Shown: positions 17,904-25,820 of the stretch, in pieces | Layout of the letters: each line of letters opens with the position of its first letter | How positions within the stretch are numbered: the first letter of the stretch is position 1 | Assembly: GCA_963754235.1 (NCBI GenBank) | Contig: CAVWFK010000026.1 | Coordinates: 25,071-89,070 of the forward strand | Length of the DNA: 64,000 nucleotides | DNA from: DATAYA01 sp963754235 | GTDB taxonomy: Bacteria; Pseudomonadota; Alphaproteobacteria; Acetobacterales; Acetobacteraceae | Direction of reading: 5' to 3' | Notes under the pieces: generated by a model | The model's database searches: none | The model's input: the letters and a program-made list of their open reading frames with translations, nothing else | What the model was told of the DNA's origin: nothing | Position numbers and translations under genes: made by a program

Positions 17904-18236
17904 TCAGCGCGTCGCCACCGCCACGTGATCCTCGAACGCCGCCAGCGCCGCCACCGCCTCGGCCGTGGCGCGACGCTGCGAGCCGGAATCCGGCGCCCGG
18001 TGCAGCGCCTGCATCTCGGCCCCGGCCCGCGCATCCAGGCGCGCGAGTTGCGCCACCGTCTGGGGCCGCACGTCGTTGGACATCAGATAGCCCATCGCCA
18101 TGCCATGCGCGATCGCATAGGCGTCCCGCAGCACCGCGACCGAGCGGGGTGCTGCCGCCTCTGCCGTCAGCGGCGGCGCCGCAGTGCAGGAAACGACGGC
18201 AAGCGCCACCGCCAAGCCGGCCACGATCAGCCGCAT
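17904..18236 (-). CDS. Small putative lipoprotein downstream of petA, function unknown
   Basis: A 110-residue product that starts with a basic residue and hydrophobic stretch ending AVVSC, so the cysteine at position 17 may be lipidated, although the lipobox is not ideal. The mature part is helical, Ala-rich, and contains AIAHGMAMGYLMSNDV and AVAALAAFEDHVAVATR. It has no CxxCH motif, so it is not a cytochrome c. It starts 21 bases after the Rieske gene on the same strand and is probably co-transcribed with it, in the place where the cytochrome b gene is normally found. Its role is unknown; I recognise no family. Confidence 0.6.
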   Translation of the reverse strand: MRLIVAGLAVALAVVSCTAAPPLTAEAAAPRSVAVLRDAYAIAHGMAMGYLMSNDVRPQTVAQLARLDARAGAEMQALHRAPDSGSQRRATAEAVAALAAFEDHVAVATR

Positions 18237-18257
18237 CGGCCAGCCCTCGCCGGTCGC

Positions 18258-18911
18258 TCAGATCTGCTCGATCGAGCTGAGGTCGAAGCTCTGCCCGGTC
18301 GGGTTCTGGCCGATTTGCGCGGTGTTCGCGCTCGACAGGTTGTAGGGAGGGATCGGCAAATTGAAGGGCGCCGGCACGCCCGACCATACCCGGCCCGCGA
18401 GGTCGTATTTCGAGCCGTGGCAGGGGCAGAAATATCCGCCCGGCCAGTTCGGCACCGGGTCGTTCGCACTCGGCGTCGGAAAATAATTCGGGATGCAGCC
18501 GAGATGGGTGCAGATGCCCACCATCACCGCGTATTCCGGCTTGATCGAGCGGTGCCAGTTCTCGGCATAGGGCGGCTGCTGCAGCGCGTGCGAGTTCGGG
18601 TCGCTGAGCAGGCTCAGCACCTTCTGGCTCTTGAGCGAGGCGATCGCCTGCTGCGTGCGGTGGACGACGAAGATCGGCTTGCCGCGCCAGACCACGACGA
18701 TCTGCTGCCCCGGCGTGAGCTTGCCGAGATCGACGTCGATCGGCTCGCCGGCGGCGAGCACGTCGGCCGCCGGTTCCATGCTGTCGATGAACGGCCAGAT
18801 GATCGCGCCCACGCCGACCGCGGCGGTGGCGGCGGTCACCAGCTTGAGGAAGTCCCGCCGCGGCGCCTCGGGACCATGACCGCCCGGCAGGGCGTGCGTG
18901 CTCGACGACAT
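18258..18911 (-). CDS. petA: Ubiquinol-cytochrome c reductase Rieske iron-sulfur subunit
   Basis: The Rieske protein takes an electron from ubiquinol in the cytochrome bc1 complex and passes it to cytochrome c1. The 217-residue protein starts with a twin-arginine motif RRDFLKL and one membrane helix ending PFIDSM. The C-terminal domain has both cluster boxes: CTHLGC (C134, H136, C139) and CPCHGS (C162, C164, H165). C134, H136, C162 and H165 bind the [2Fe-2S] cluster, and C139-C164 form the disulfide. The start at 18911 follows GAGGAGAGAG; the longer frame upstream runs through repeats. Downstream is a small lipoprotein rather than petB/petC, so the partners must be encoded elsewhere, or this subunit was moved. 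Confidence 0.95.
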   Translation of the reverse strand: MSSSTHALPGGHGPEAPRRDFLKLVTAATAAVGVGAIIWPFIDSMEPAADVLAAGEPIDVDLGKLTPGQQIVVVWRGKPIFVVHRTQQAIASLKSQKVLSLLSDPNSHALQQPPYAENWHRSIKPEYAVMVGICTHLGCIPNYFPTPSANDPVPNWPGGYFCPCHGSKYDLAGRVWSGVPAPFNLPIPPYNLSSANTAQIGQNPTGQSFDLSSIEQI

Positions 18912-18991
18912 CACTCTCTCCTCGACGGCCGGCTCACTACCGCAAGCTGTTGCTGCACCGCAAGCCGGCCCCTCGCCGGCCAGCGCCTCCT

Positions 18992-19090
18992 GTCGTTGCG
19001 AGGAGCAACGCGACGAAGCAGTCCAGGCCCGCCGCACCGTGCCGCGGGCCTGGATCGCCGCGCCGGCCCAAGCAGCCGGCTCGCGATGAC
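18992..19090. repeat. Dispersed imperfect palindrome (family C, copy 1)
   Basis: A roughly 100-base element that begins TCGTTGCGAGGAGCAACG, has paired CCAGGC...GCCTGGAT segments in the middle and ends GGCTCGCGATGAC, the reverse complement of its beginning in outline. A second copy lies at 19175-19270. This is the scattered GTCATTGCGAG...CTCGCAATGAC type known from many proteobacterial genomes. Together the two copies fill most of the 389-base gap between petA and the ABC permease (18912-19300); the remaining bases hold nothing I can identify. Confidence 0.7.
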
Positions 19091-19174
19091 GGATTTCGCG
19101 ATGCGCATCGGCCATCCATCGGTCTGAGTTCGCCACCGGCGTTGCCGACCCGCTGGGCATGAAACCGTGGCATC

Positions 19175-19270
19175 GTCATCGCGAGGCGCGGAGCGCCGTG
19201 GCGATCCAGGCGGGCCGCTCCGTGCCTCCCGCCTGGATCGGCACGCCGCCCAGCGGCGGCTCGCGATGAC
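19175..19270. repeat. Dispersed imperfect palindrome (family C, copy 2)
   Basis: The same type of element as 18992-19090: it starts GTCATCGCGAGGCG, carries GATCCAGGCGGG and CCCGCCTGGATCGG as an inner inverted pair, and ends CGGCTCGCGATGAC. It lies 30 bases downstream of the stop of the ABC permease gene (minus strand), where it could fold into a long hairpin and act as the transcript end for the ABC operon; that role is inference. Confidence 0.7.
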
Positions 19271-19300
19271 AGCTGCGCCAGGCCCGGTTTCTTTCTAGTG

Positions 19301-20152
19301 CTACCCCTTCACCGCCCCGAAGGACAGACCGCGCGCCAGGAAGCGCTGCACGAAGAACGACAGGATCACCGGCGGCGTCACGGCAAGCAAGGTGTTCACC
19401 GAGGCGACGTTGAAATCCACCCCGCGCGTCGAGCGCGAGGCCAGGATGAAGGCCGGCATCGTGGTGGCGTGCTGGGACGTCAGTGCGGATGCGAACAGCG
19501 CCTCGTTCCAGGTGAAGGCAAAGACGATCACCGCGGATACGATCAGCCCATCCACTGACAGCGGCAGCGCGATCAGCCAGAAGATCTGCCAGGCGGAGGC
19601 ACCCTCCACCTTCGCCGCGTCCTCCACCTCGGTGCTCACGTCGCGGAACACGTCGCGCATGATGACCACGGCGAAAGCCAGGTTGAAGGTCGAGTAGCAC
19701 AGGATCAGGCCGGTCCAGGTGTCGATCAGGCCGAGTGCCACCATCATCAGGTAGAACGGGATCAGCACCACGGCGGGGGGCATCACGCGCTGCGAGAGAA
19801 ACCAGAGCGTGATGTCGCGCGACCGGCGCGGGAAGAAGCGCGCCAGGCTGTAGGCCGCCGGCGTACCGAGGATCAGGACCAGCAGCGTCGTGCCAAGGCT
19901 GACGATCGTGCTGCTCAGCAGCGCCTGCCGCGCCTCGGGATCGCCCAGCACGTCATTCCACGAGTGCATGGTGGGCGCGAAGTCGAGGAACGGGATCATC
20001 GCACCGGCGCGGAACGTATCCGCCGTGGTCTTGAACGAGTTCACGATCGCCCACACCGCGGGGAAGATCACCCACGCCGCGGCGAGCACCAGCACGCAAT
20101 AGACGACCACCCGTGTTGCGGGCCGCGCGCGAATCCAGAGGATGTTCCGCAT
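19301..20152 (-). CDS. ABC transporter permease, carbohydrate type (MalG-like)
   Basis: A 283-residue inner-membrane protein with six predicted membrane helices, the second permease of a carbohydrate-uptake ABC transporter of the MalFGK type. The cytoplasmic EAA loop that contacts the ATPase is visible as VEDAAKVEGASAWQIFWLIALPLS. AYSLARFFPRR and NSFKTTADTFR are typical of the CUT1 group. It follows the other permease by 12 bases in the same minus-strand operon (binding protein, permease 1, permease 2). No ATPase gene follows; family C palindromes come next, so the ATPase must be encoded elsewhere. The likely substrate is a sugar or polyol, but it cannot be deduced from this sequence. Confidence 0.9.
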   Translation of the reverse strand: MRNILWIRARPATRVVVYCVLVLAAAWVIFPAVWAIVNSFKTTADTFRAGAMIPFLDFAPTMHSWNDVLGDPEARQALLSSTIVSLGTTLLVLILGTPAAYSLARFFPRRSRDITLWFLSQRVMPPAVVLIPFYLMMVALGLIDTWTGLILCYSTFNLAFAVVIMRDVFRDVSTEVEDAAKVEGASAWQIFWLIALPLSVDGLIVSAVIVFAFTWNEALFASALTSQHATTMPAFILASRSTRGVDFNVASVNTLLAVTPPVILSFFVQRFLARGLSFGAVKG

Positions 20153-20164
20153 GATGCCGCCCTG

Positions 20165-21115
20165 CTAATCCAGGTTTCGGCGCATCTGCCGGAAAAAGAA
20201 GGTGATGATCGCCGAGACCAGGATCAGGAAGATTACTCCCATGGCCGAACCCTTGCCGAAATCGAAGAACTGGATGGTCGTCAGGTAGTCCATGATGCTG
20301 AATACCTGCGTGCTAGTGCCCGGGCCGCCGCTGGTCAGTGCGAAGGGCAGACCGAACACCTTCAGCGCCTCGATCAGGCGCAGCAGGATCGCGATCGTCA
20401 TCACCGGCCATGCCAGCGGGATCGCAAGCTGACGCATCACCTGCCAGTGGCTTGTCGCATCCAGGATGGCGACGTCGTAGAGCGTGTTGGGGATCGACCC
20501 GAGCGCCGCCAGTGCGATCAGGAACAGGAATGGCGTCCAGCGCCAGATGTCCAGGATGATGGCGCCGAGCAGCCCGCCCCAGCCGGTGGAGAACCAGGGA
20601 ATGTGGATGCCGAGCACGCCGAGCGCCATCGTGATCGGGCCGCCCTGCGAAGTATAGAGTGTCACGCCCAGATAGCCGATCGCCACCCCCATGGTGAACA
20701 GCGGCGCCGCCAGGATGCCACGGAAAATTTTGCTGCCCGGCGCACCCAGGTTGACCAGCCACGCCAGCACGAAACCCAGCACCAGTTCGATCGGCACCGC
20801 AACCGCATCGTAGATCGCGGTGATTGCGATGCTGTGCCAGAACGCGCTCAATTCCAGAACGTTTGCGTAGTTGGTGAGGCCGACATAGCCGGTGATGCCA
20901 CTGCCGAGCACATAATTCGCGAAGCTGAAATGCACTACCGAAATCAGCGGGAAGAAGGTGAAGGCGACGACCCACGCGACGGCGGGCAGCAGCATGGCGT
21001 ATTTGAACCACCCGCCGTCGTCATGGCGGCCGCGCCCGACCCTCCGGGCGGCCCTCGCGCGGGGCGTTCGCCTGGACAGCGTGGCCGCGCCAGCCCCCCG
21101 GATCGGCGTGTTCAC
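20165..21115 (-). CDS. ABC transporter permease, carbohydrate type (MalF-like)
   Basis: The first permease of the operon, 316 residues. After an Arg-rich cytoplasmic leader (about 1-40) come six membrane helices; the EAA loop reads LYDVAILDATSHWQVMRQLAIPLA. GGPGTSTQVFSIMDYLT is a usual late motif in sugar permeases of this type. In the sequence as given, its frame runs open into the binding-protein gene upstream, which makes an apparent 866-residue fusion. I separate them because a GTG at 21115 overlaps the natural TGA of the binding protein (GTGA) once one extra base near 21268 is discounted. The two are therefore ordinary overlapping genes rather than a fusion. Confidence 0.85.
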   Translation of the reverse strand: MNTPIRGAGAATLSRRTPRARAARRVGRGRHDDGGWFKYAMLLPAVAWVVAFTFFPLISVVHFSFANYVLGSGITGYVGLTNYANVLELSAFWHSIAITAIYDAVAVPIELVLGFVLAWLVNLGAPGSKIFRGILAAPLFTMGVAIGYLGVTLYTSQGGPITMALGVLGIHIPWFSTGWGGLLGAIILDIWRWTPFLFLIALAALGSIPNTLYDVAILDATSHWQVMRQLAIPLAWPVMTIAILLRLIEALKVFGLPFALTSGGPGTSTQVFSIMDYLTTIQFFDFGKGSAMGVIFLILVSAIITFFFRQMRRNLD

Positions 21116-22765
21116 CCCTTGAACGAGGCGGCGTAGAGGGCTTTCTGCTTGTCCCGCCCGTAGCGTTGGGTCACCGCCTCCCAGGATGATGCCGTCGCAT
21201 CCAGCGCGTCCTTCGGCTTCTTCTGCCCGGCCAGCACTGCGGAGACATTCACGTCCAGTTCGTGCCAGGTACTCGGCGGTGCCGGGGATGCGGAGATATT
21301 CCTCCTGCGACGGCAGTGTCAGGTTCTCGTAGTACGCGTTCAAATACTGTGCGCAGTCGGCAGCGTTCCAGCCTTCCTTCTGCCACTCGGCGATCGTGCT
21401 GGTGCCCTCGGGCGGCAGGTATTCCCATTTCATGCTCGGCTGCACGCCGGTCCAGCCATGCGTGCAGTTGAAGAAGGCGTTCTTCTGGTTCGCCATGAAG
21501 GCCATGAAATCATACGCCGCCTCCTTGTGCTTCGACAGCCGCGACAGCACCGGATGCCAGGTACCGCCATTGACGTTGCCGACCTGGTTCAGCGAGTACT
21601 TCTTCCACTGCCCGGTGATCGGGTTAAACGCCTGCTCGGTGCCGGGGATTGGCCCACCGCCCATCTTGCCCTGCACCTTGGACGATTTCGGGTCCTGCGC
21701 CAGCGTCGGCAGGTCGCCCCAGGTCGGCTCCATCGCCGCGTGGCCGGCGAGAAACAAGTTCCAGCCCTGGCCCAGGGTCCAACTGATCTGCTCCGGCGGC
21801 CCGTTTTTCAGGAACTTCACGTAATCCTCGAGCGCCCGGACATGGCCCTCGGAGTTGATCAGCGGTTTCATCGTATCGGGGTGGAAATAAAAATACTTGT
21901 TGTCCGGAGAGACGACGTAAGGTGCCGCCAGGGTCAGGAAGTGGAAAAACCCCTGCTCGTTGACCTTGGCGTGCAGCGAGATGCCCCAATCCTTGCTGCC
22001 GTCGCCGTTCCAGTCCCAGCCGGTGAAGAAATCCGCCAGGTCGTGCATGTGCGTCATCGTCTTGGGGGGCGCCGGCAGGTCGTAGCCGTGCTTCGCCTTG
22101 AACTTCGCCTGCGCGTCCTTGTCGGTGAAGACGTCGTGCCGGTAATAGAGGCACTGCGCGTCGCCGTCGAACAGCGAGCCGTACACCTCGCCCTGCCAAC
22201 TGTACAGCCGCCGCATCGGTGCCAGCCAGTCGTCCGGGTTCCAGTAGGAATAGCGCTTGTCGGCGAGATAGCTCTTGAGCGGGACGATGTACGGGTTCTT
22301 GGGCACGAAGAAGTCGCCATAGAACCAGCAGCCGGTCTGATAGGCGTCGTAGCGCCCGAGTCCGCTGGAGAGGTCGGCGAAAATCTGCGTGTGCAGCGTT
22401 TCGATCGGCACCTCGGCGACGTTGACGCGCCCGCCGGTCAGCGCCGCCCAGTGCTGGGCGTGGTATTTCACGCAGTCGCCGACGGTGGCTTTCACCGCCA
22501 TGAAGTTGATCGTGGTGCCCTTGTACGGCTTGGTCTTCAGATAGGCGACGCGCTGCTTGCTGATCGGCGCCTCGTACGGCGAGATCGGGTCGGAGGGCAG
22601 CAGATCGGCATCCGCCGCCCAGGCCGGCCGTATCAGCTTGCCGAGAACGGCGGCCGAGAAGCCGAGTGCCGCGGCAAGCTGCATGAAACGGCGCCGGTCG
22701 ATGCGGCCGCGGAAATAATCCTCCGCGACGGTCTTGAACTGATCCGCTTTGCTGGTATCGGCCAT
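21112..22765 (-). pseudogene. Extracellular sugar-binding protein of the ABC transporter, frameshifted near its C-terminus
   Basis: A family 1 extracellular solute-binding protein (COG1653-like) that captures a carbohydrate-type substrate in the periplasm for the two permeases downstream. A twin-arginine signal (IDRRRFMQLAAALGF, cleaved near PAWA) is followed by about 500 residues of binding fold. The frame is sound down to RIPGTAEY, then one extra base in the GG at 21268-21269 throws it off. Reading without it gives WHELDVNVSAVLAGQKKPKD and continues to AALYAASFKG-like ending LYAASFKG and a TGA at 21114-21112, about 551 codons in all. The interval is 3n+1 long, as expected for a single insertion. 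Either a sequence error or a recent mutation; with the shift the protein reads into the permease frame. Confidence 0.8.
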
Positions 22766-22920
22766 CCTGGCGCCCTCCCCTTCTTAGACGCGTTCTGGCG
22801 TCTCTGCGGCCGGTCACATGTATCGGGGTTGCCGGCTGCTGATGTTCCGCCCGCTCGCGGCGGGCTGTCAACGGAAAGCCGGCGCTTGCACGGCGGGGAT
22901 CGGCAGCGCAGCGTGGCGGG

Positions 22921-24300
22921 ATGCACACGATCGAAGCGGCGGCCGACGCGCTCGCGTCCGGCGCCACCACCGCCCGCGCGCTGGTCGAGGATTCTTTGGC
23001 CCGCATCGCCGACCCTTCGGGCGAGGGCAGCCGCACGTTCATTCGCGTCCATGCCGACGCGGCGCGTGCACAGGCGGACGCGACCGACGCGCTGCGCCGC
23101 GCTGGACGCGCGCCGGGAAGATATGCCGGCATTCCCGTCAGCCTGAAGGATCTGCTCGACATCGCCGGCGAGACCACCGCCGCCGGCTCGCGCGCGCTGG
23201 CCGACGCGCCGCCGGCCGCCGCCCACGCGCCGGTGGTCGCCCGCCTGCTGGCGGCGGGCTTCATCTCGGTCGGGCGGACCAACATGACCGAGTTCGCCTA
23301 TTCCGGCCTCGGCCTCAACCCGCATTTCGGCACCCCGCGCGCGCCGTGGGACCGGCCCGGCCCGGATGCAACTGGGGGGCGCGTCCCGGGCGGCAGCTCG
23401 TCCGGCGCCGCGGTCTCGATCAGCGACGGCATGGCGCTGGCGGCGATCGGCACCGATACCGGCGGGTCGTGCCGCATCCCGGCCGCGTGCTGCGGGGTGG
23501 TGGGATACAAGCCGACCGCGCGCCGGGTGCCGATTGCGGGCGTGCTGCCGCTTGCGCCCACGCTCGATTCGGTGGGGCCGCTCGCGAACACCGTCGCCTG
23601 CTGCGCAATCGTCGATGCGGTGATCGCGGGCGAGACGCCCGCGCCACCCGTGCCGGCGCCGGTCGCGGGGCTGCGGCTCCTGGTCGCGGAGAATTTCTTC
23701 CTCGACGCACTGGACGGGGCGGTGGCTGCTGCGTTCGAGCGCTCGCTCGCGGCGCTGTCCGCGGCCGGCGCGCGGATCGAGCGGCGGCGCCTGCCGGTGC
23801 TGGACGGTGCGCGCGAGGTCAATCGCGGCGGCGGGTTCAGCCCGCCCGAGGCTTATGCCTGGCACCGCGACCTGATCGCCCGGCGCGGGCCGGAGTACGA
23901 CCCGCGCGTGCGCACCCGCATCGAGCGCGGCGCCGGGATGGCGGCGCACGAATACGTGGCACTGGTCGCCGCGCGCGCCCGGCTGCGGCACGAGGCGGAT
24001 GCCGCGACGGCGGGGTTCGATGCGCTGCTGGCGCCGACGATGCCGGTCGTGCCGCCGCGGATCGACGCACTCGCGGATGACGAGGACTATCTGCGCACGA
24101 ACATGCTGATGCTGCGCAACACGGCCGTGGCCAATTTCCTCGACCGCTGCGCGATCAGCCTGCCGATGCACCGGGCGGGCGAGGCGCCGGCGGGGCTGAT
24201 GCTGATCGGCGAGACGATGGGCGACGCGCGGCTGTTCGCGGTGGCGGCGGCGGTGGAGCGGGTGGTGCGAGGCCAGGCAGGCGCTCTGTGGAGCACCTGA
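22921..24300 (+). CDS. Amidase (amidase signature family)
   Basis: A 459-residue member of the amidase signature family, which hydrolyses amide bonds with a Ser-cisSer-Lys triad. The catalytic lysine is K76 in PVSLKDLLD. The glycine/serine-rich signature GGRVPGGSSSGAAVSI (cis-serine near 160) is followed by GTDTGGSCRIPAA, where S183 is the nucleophile. The substrate is unknown; GatA is unlikely because gatC/gatB are absent and the sequence resembles the general aryl/alkyl amidases. The gene is divergent from the ABC transporter, with a 155-base spacer that probably holds both promoters. Its last 13 bases overlap the next gene, so amidase and hydrolase are co-translated and may degrade the same compound. 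Confidence 0.88.
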   Translation: MHTIEAAADALASGATTARALVEDSLARIADPSGEGSRTFIRVHADAARAQADATDALRRAGRAPGRYAGIPVSLKDLLDIAGETTAAGSRALADAPPAAAHAPVVARLLAAGFISVGRTNMTEFAYSGLGLNPHFGTPRAPWDRPGPDATGGRVPGGSSSGAAVSISDGMALAAIGTDTGGSCRIPAACCGVVGYKPTARRVPIAGVLPLAPTLDSVGPLANTVACCAIVDAVIAGETPAPPVPAPVAGLRLLVAENFFLDALDGAVAAAFERSLAALSAAGARIERRRLPVLDGAREVNRGGGFSPPEAYAWHRDLIARRGPEYDPRVRTRIERGAGMAAHEYVALVAARARLRHEADAATAGFDALLAPTMPVVPPRIDALADDEDYLRTNMLMLRNTAVANFLDRCAISLPMHRAGEAPAGLMLIGETMGDARLFAVAAAVERVVRGQAGALWST

Positions 24301-25151
24301 CCATCCAGGCACGGGGCGCCGACTTCCATGTGGCACGATCCGGACGCGGGCGACCGTTGCTTCTGCTGCACGGCTGGCCGGAGTTCTGGCTCACCTGGGA
24401 GCCGGTGATGCAACGCCTCGCCGATCGCCGGCTCGTGATCGCGCCGGACCTGCGCGGCTTCGGCGACAGCGACAAGCCGCAAGGTGCGTGGGGTGCGGAG
24501 GACCATGCGGCCGACATGCTCGCACTCGCGGACGCCCTCGGCCTCGCCCGGTTCGGAATGGTCGGGCACGATGTCGGGGGCGCGGTCATGCAGTCGCTGG
24601 CGCGCAAGGCACCTGATCGTCTGACCGGGCTTTTTTTCTTCGATTTCGTCTATCCCGGCATCGGCGCCCGCATGGGCACGCCGGACCGGCTGAACGAGAT
24701 CTGGTATCAATCCTTCCATCAGATGGAGATGGCGCCGGCCCTGGTCGGCGCCTCGGCCGAGAGTTGCCGCCGCTATATCGGTCACTTCCTTCGGCACTGG
24801 GCGCATCGCAAGGACGCGTTCGACGACGTGCTCGCGGCGTTCGCCGAGAACTTCCTCAAGCCCGGCAATCTGGCGGGCGGCTTCGCTTATTATCGCGCCG
24901 CCCATGCCGGCCGCATCGCGATGATGCAGGGCGAGGCGTCCGCATTGCCGCCGATCGCGACCCCCACCTGCGTGCGATGGGCCGAGCACGACCCGCTGTT
25001 CCCCTACGCCTGGACCGATCGGCTCGGCGAGACCTTTACGACGCTCGATCTGGCGCCGTTTCCCGATGTCGGCCATTTTCCGCACCGCGAAGATCCCGAC
25101 CGCGCCGGCGCCGAAATCGCGGCTTTCTTCGACCGGATCGAGGTCGTATAG
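24288..25151 (+). CDS. Alpha/beta hydrolase, epoxide hydrolase/haloalkane dehalogenase-like
   Basis: A 287-residue alpha/beta hydrolase. The oxyanion segment LLLLHGWPEFW, the pattern DLRGFGDSDKP, and the nucleophile elbow GHDVGGAV with D95 as nucleophile place it with epoxide hydrolases and fluoroacetate/haloalkane dehalogenases, which use aspartate instead of serine. The catalytic histidine is in DVGHFPHREDP near the end. The start is a GTG that overlaps the amidase stop by 13 bases, so it is translated with the amidase. Substrate unknown; a joint catabolic step with the amidase is plausible but only inferred. Confidence 0.85.
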   Translation: MEHLTIQARGADFHVARSGRGRPLLLLHGWPEFWLTWEPVMQRLADRRLVIAPDLRGFGDSDKPQGAWGAEDHAADMLALADALGLARFGMVGHDVGGAVMQSLARKAPDRLTGLFFFDFVYPGIGARMGTPDRLNEIWYQSFHQMEMAPALVGASAESCRRYIGHFLRHWAHRKDAFDDVLAAFAENFLKPGNLAGGFAYYRAAHAGRIAMMQGEASALPPIATPTCVRWAEHDPLFPYAWTDRLGETFTTLDLAPFPDVGHFPHREDPDRAGAEIAAFFDRIEVV

Positions 25152-25200
25152 CCGAGGCGTCCCACCGGGTACTTGTCATCCCCGCGAAGGCCGGCCGCCG

Positions 25201-25224
25201 TCATGGTCGCAAGGCCGACCATCC
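25201..25224. repeat. Partial copy of the family A palindrome
   Basis: TCATGGTCGCAAGGCCGACCATCC is the left hairpin of the family A element seen in full at 37381, 50731 and 57169 (arms ATGGTCGGC and GCCGACCAT). The right half of the element is missing. It lies between the hydrolase gene and the convergent brnA gene and could serve as a hairpin for either transcript. Confidence 0.5.
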
Positions 25225-25270
25225 CTCATCCACTCCTGCGCGGCTTCCTCGACGGGGATGTATCAACGAG

Positions 25271-25567
25271 TCATTTGCTGTGCCGTGGCATGTGTTGGCG
25301 CAACACCTCGTTCATGTGCGCCTGCCAGCCGGGGCCTTCCCGACGGTAAGCCTCCACCACATCGGGGTCTAACCGCAGCGTTTGGTTGATCTTGCGGTCA
25401 GCCTTTGCAGGCCGGCCAGGGCCACGCCTCAGTGCTTCCGCCGCCTTTGCGCCGAACTTCTCCGCGATGACCTCCAGCGCGGGGCGCGCAGTGCGGATCT
25501 CCTCGCGGGTCCATTCGGGGTTGTCTTCATCCGGGCGTGAAGCCGCGTCATCCTTTCTCTTGCTCAT
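25271..25567 (-). CDS. brnA: BrnA-family antitoxin
   Basis: A 98-residue protein beginning MSKRKDDAASRPDED with PEWTREEIRTARPALEV, then the DNA-binding half GRPAKADRKINQTLRLDPDVVEAYR followed by GWQAHMNEVLRQHM. This is the BrnA layout: an N-terminal toxin-binding part and a ribbon-helix-helix C-terminal domain that represses its own operon. The ATG at 25567 is chosen because the longer frame to 25648 lies in the upstream toxin gene. BrnA neutralises the ribonuclease BrnT, whose gene overlaps it by 20 bases just upstream on the same strand but appears damaged. The antitoxin itself looks intact. Confidence 0.85.
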   Translation of the reverse strand: MSKRKDDAASRPDEDNPEWTREEIRTARPALEVIAEKFGAKAAEALRRGPGRPAKADRKINQTLRLDPDVVEAYRREGPGWQAHMNEVLRQHMPRHSK

Positions 25568-25793
25568 ACCAACCCACCTCTTTCCGGTTAGCCTTGCGGA
25601 AGCTGATGACATGAATGGCATCGCCCCGCATTGTGATAACGGCGACATGCAATCGCTGTCTCAGCAACGCCAGCACCCGCAAGCGCGTCTCGCCGTAATC
25701 CTTCCGCATATCCTCCTGCGATACAGCCGTCTCCCAATCGAGGTCGGCCACCCGCTTGAACGACAGGCCGCGCTCAGGCGCTTGAACTCGCGT
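25548..25793 (-). pseudogene. brnT: BrnT-type toxin gene with a lost or scrambled N-terminus
   Basis: Upstream of brnA on the same strand, an open frame ends at 25548 with GLSFKRVADLDWETAV, DYGETRLRVLALL and DAIHVISFRKANRKEVGWYE, the core and C-terminus of a BrnT ribonuclease toxin. The usual first block (WDxxK...N..KHG before GLSF) is missing in this frame, and no start codon is close. In another frame the bases just upstream encode RRWDASSSA after a GTG at 25809, which hints at the lost WD motif with a one-base shift, but the spacing is short. The upstream tyrosine phosphatase gene begins at 25821 on the other strand. As written, no full toxin can be made. Confidence 0.6.
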
Positions 25794-25820
25794 CCCATCT
25801 CCGCCCCACCCCCTCGCCGA

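Noticed and set aside
20165..22765. A genuine fusion of binding protein and permease
   Set aside because: The correct C-terminus and stop of the binding protein exist in the neighbouring frame and overlap a natural permease start.
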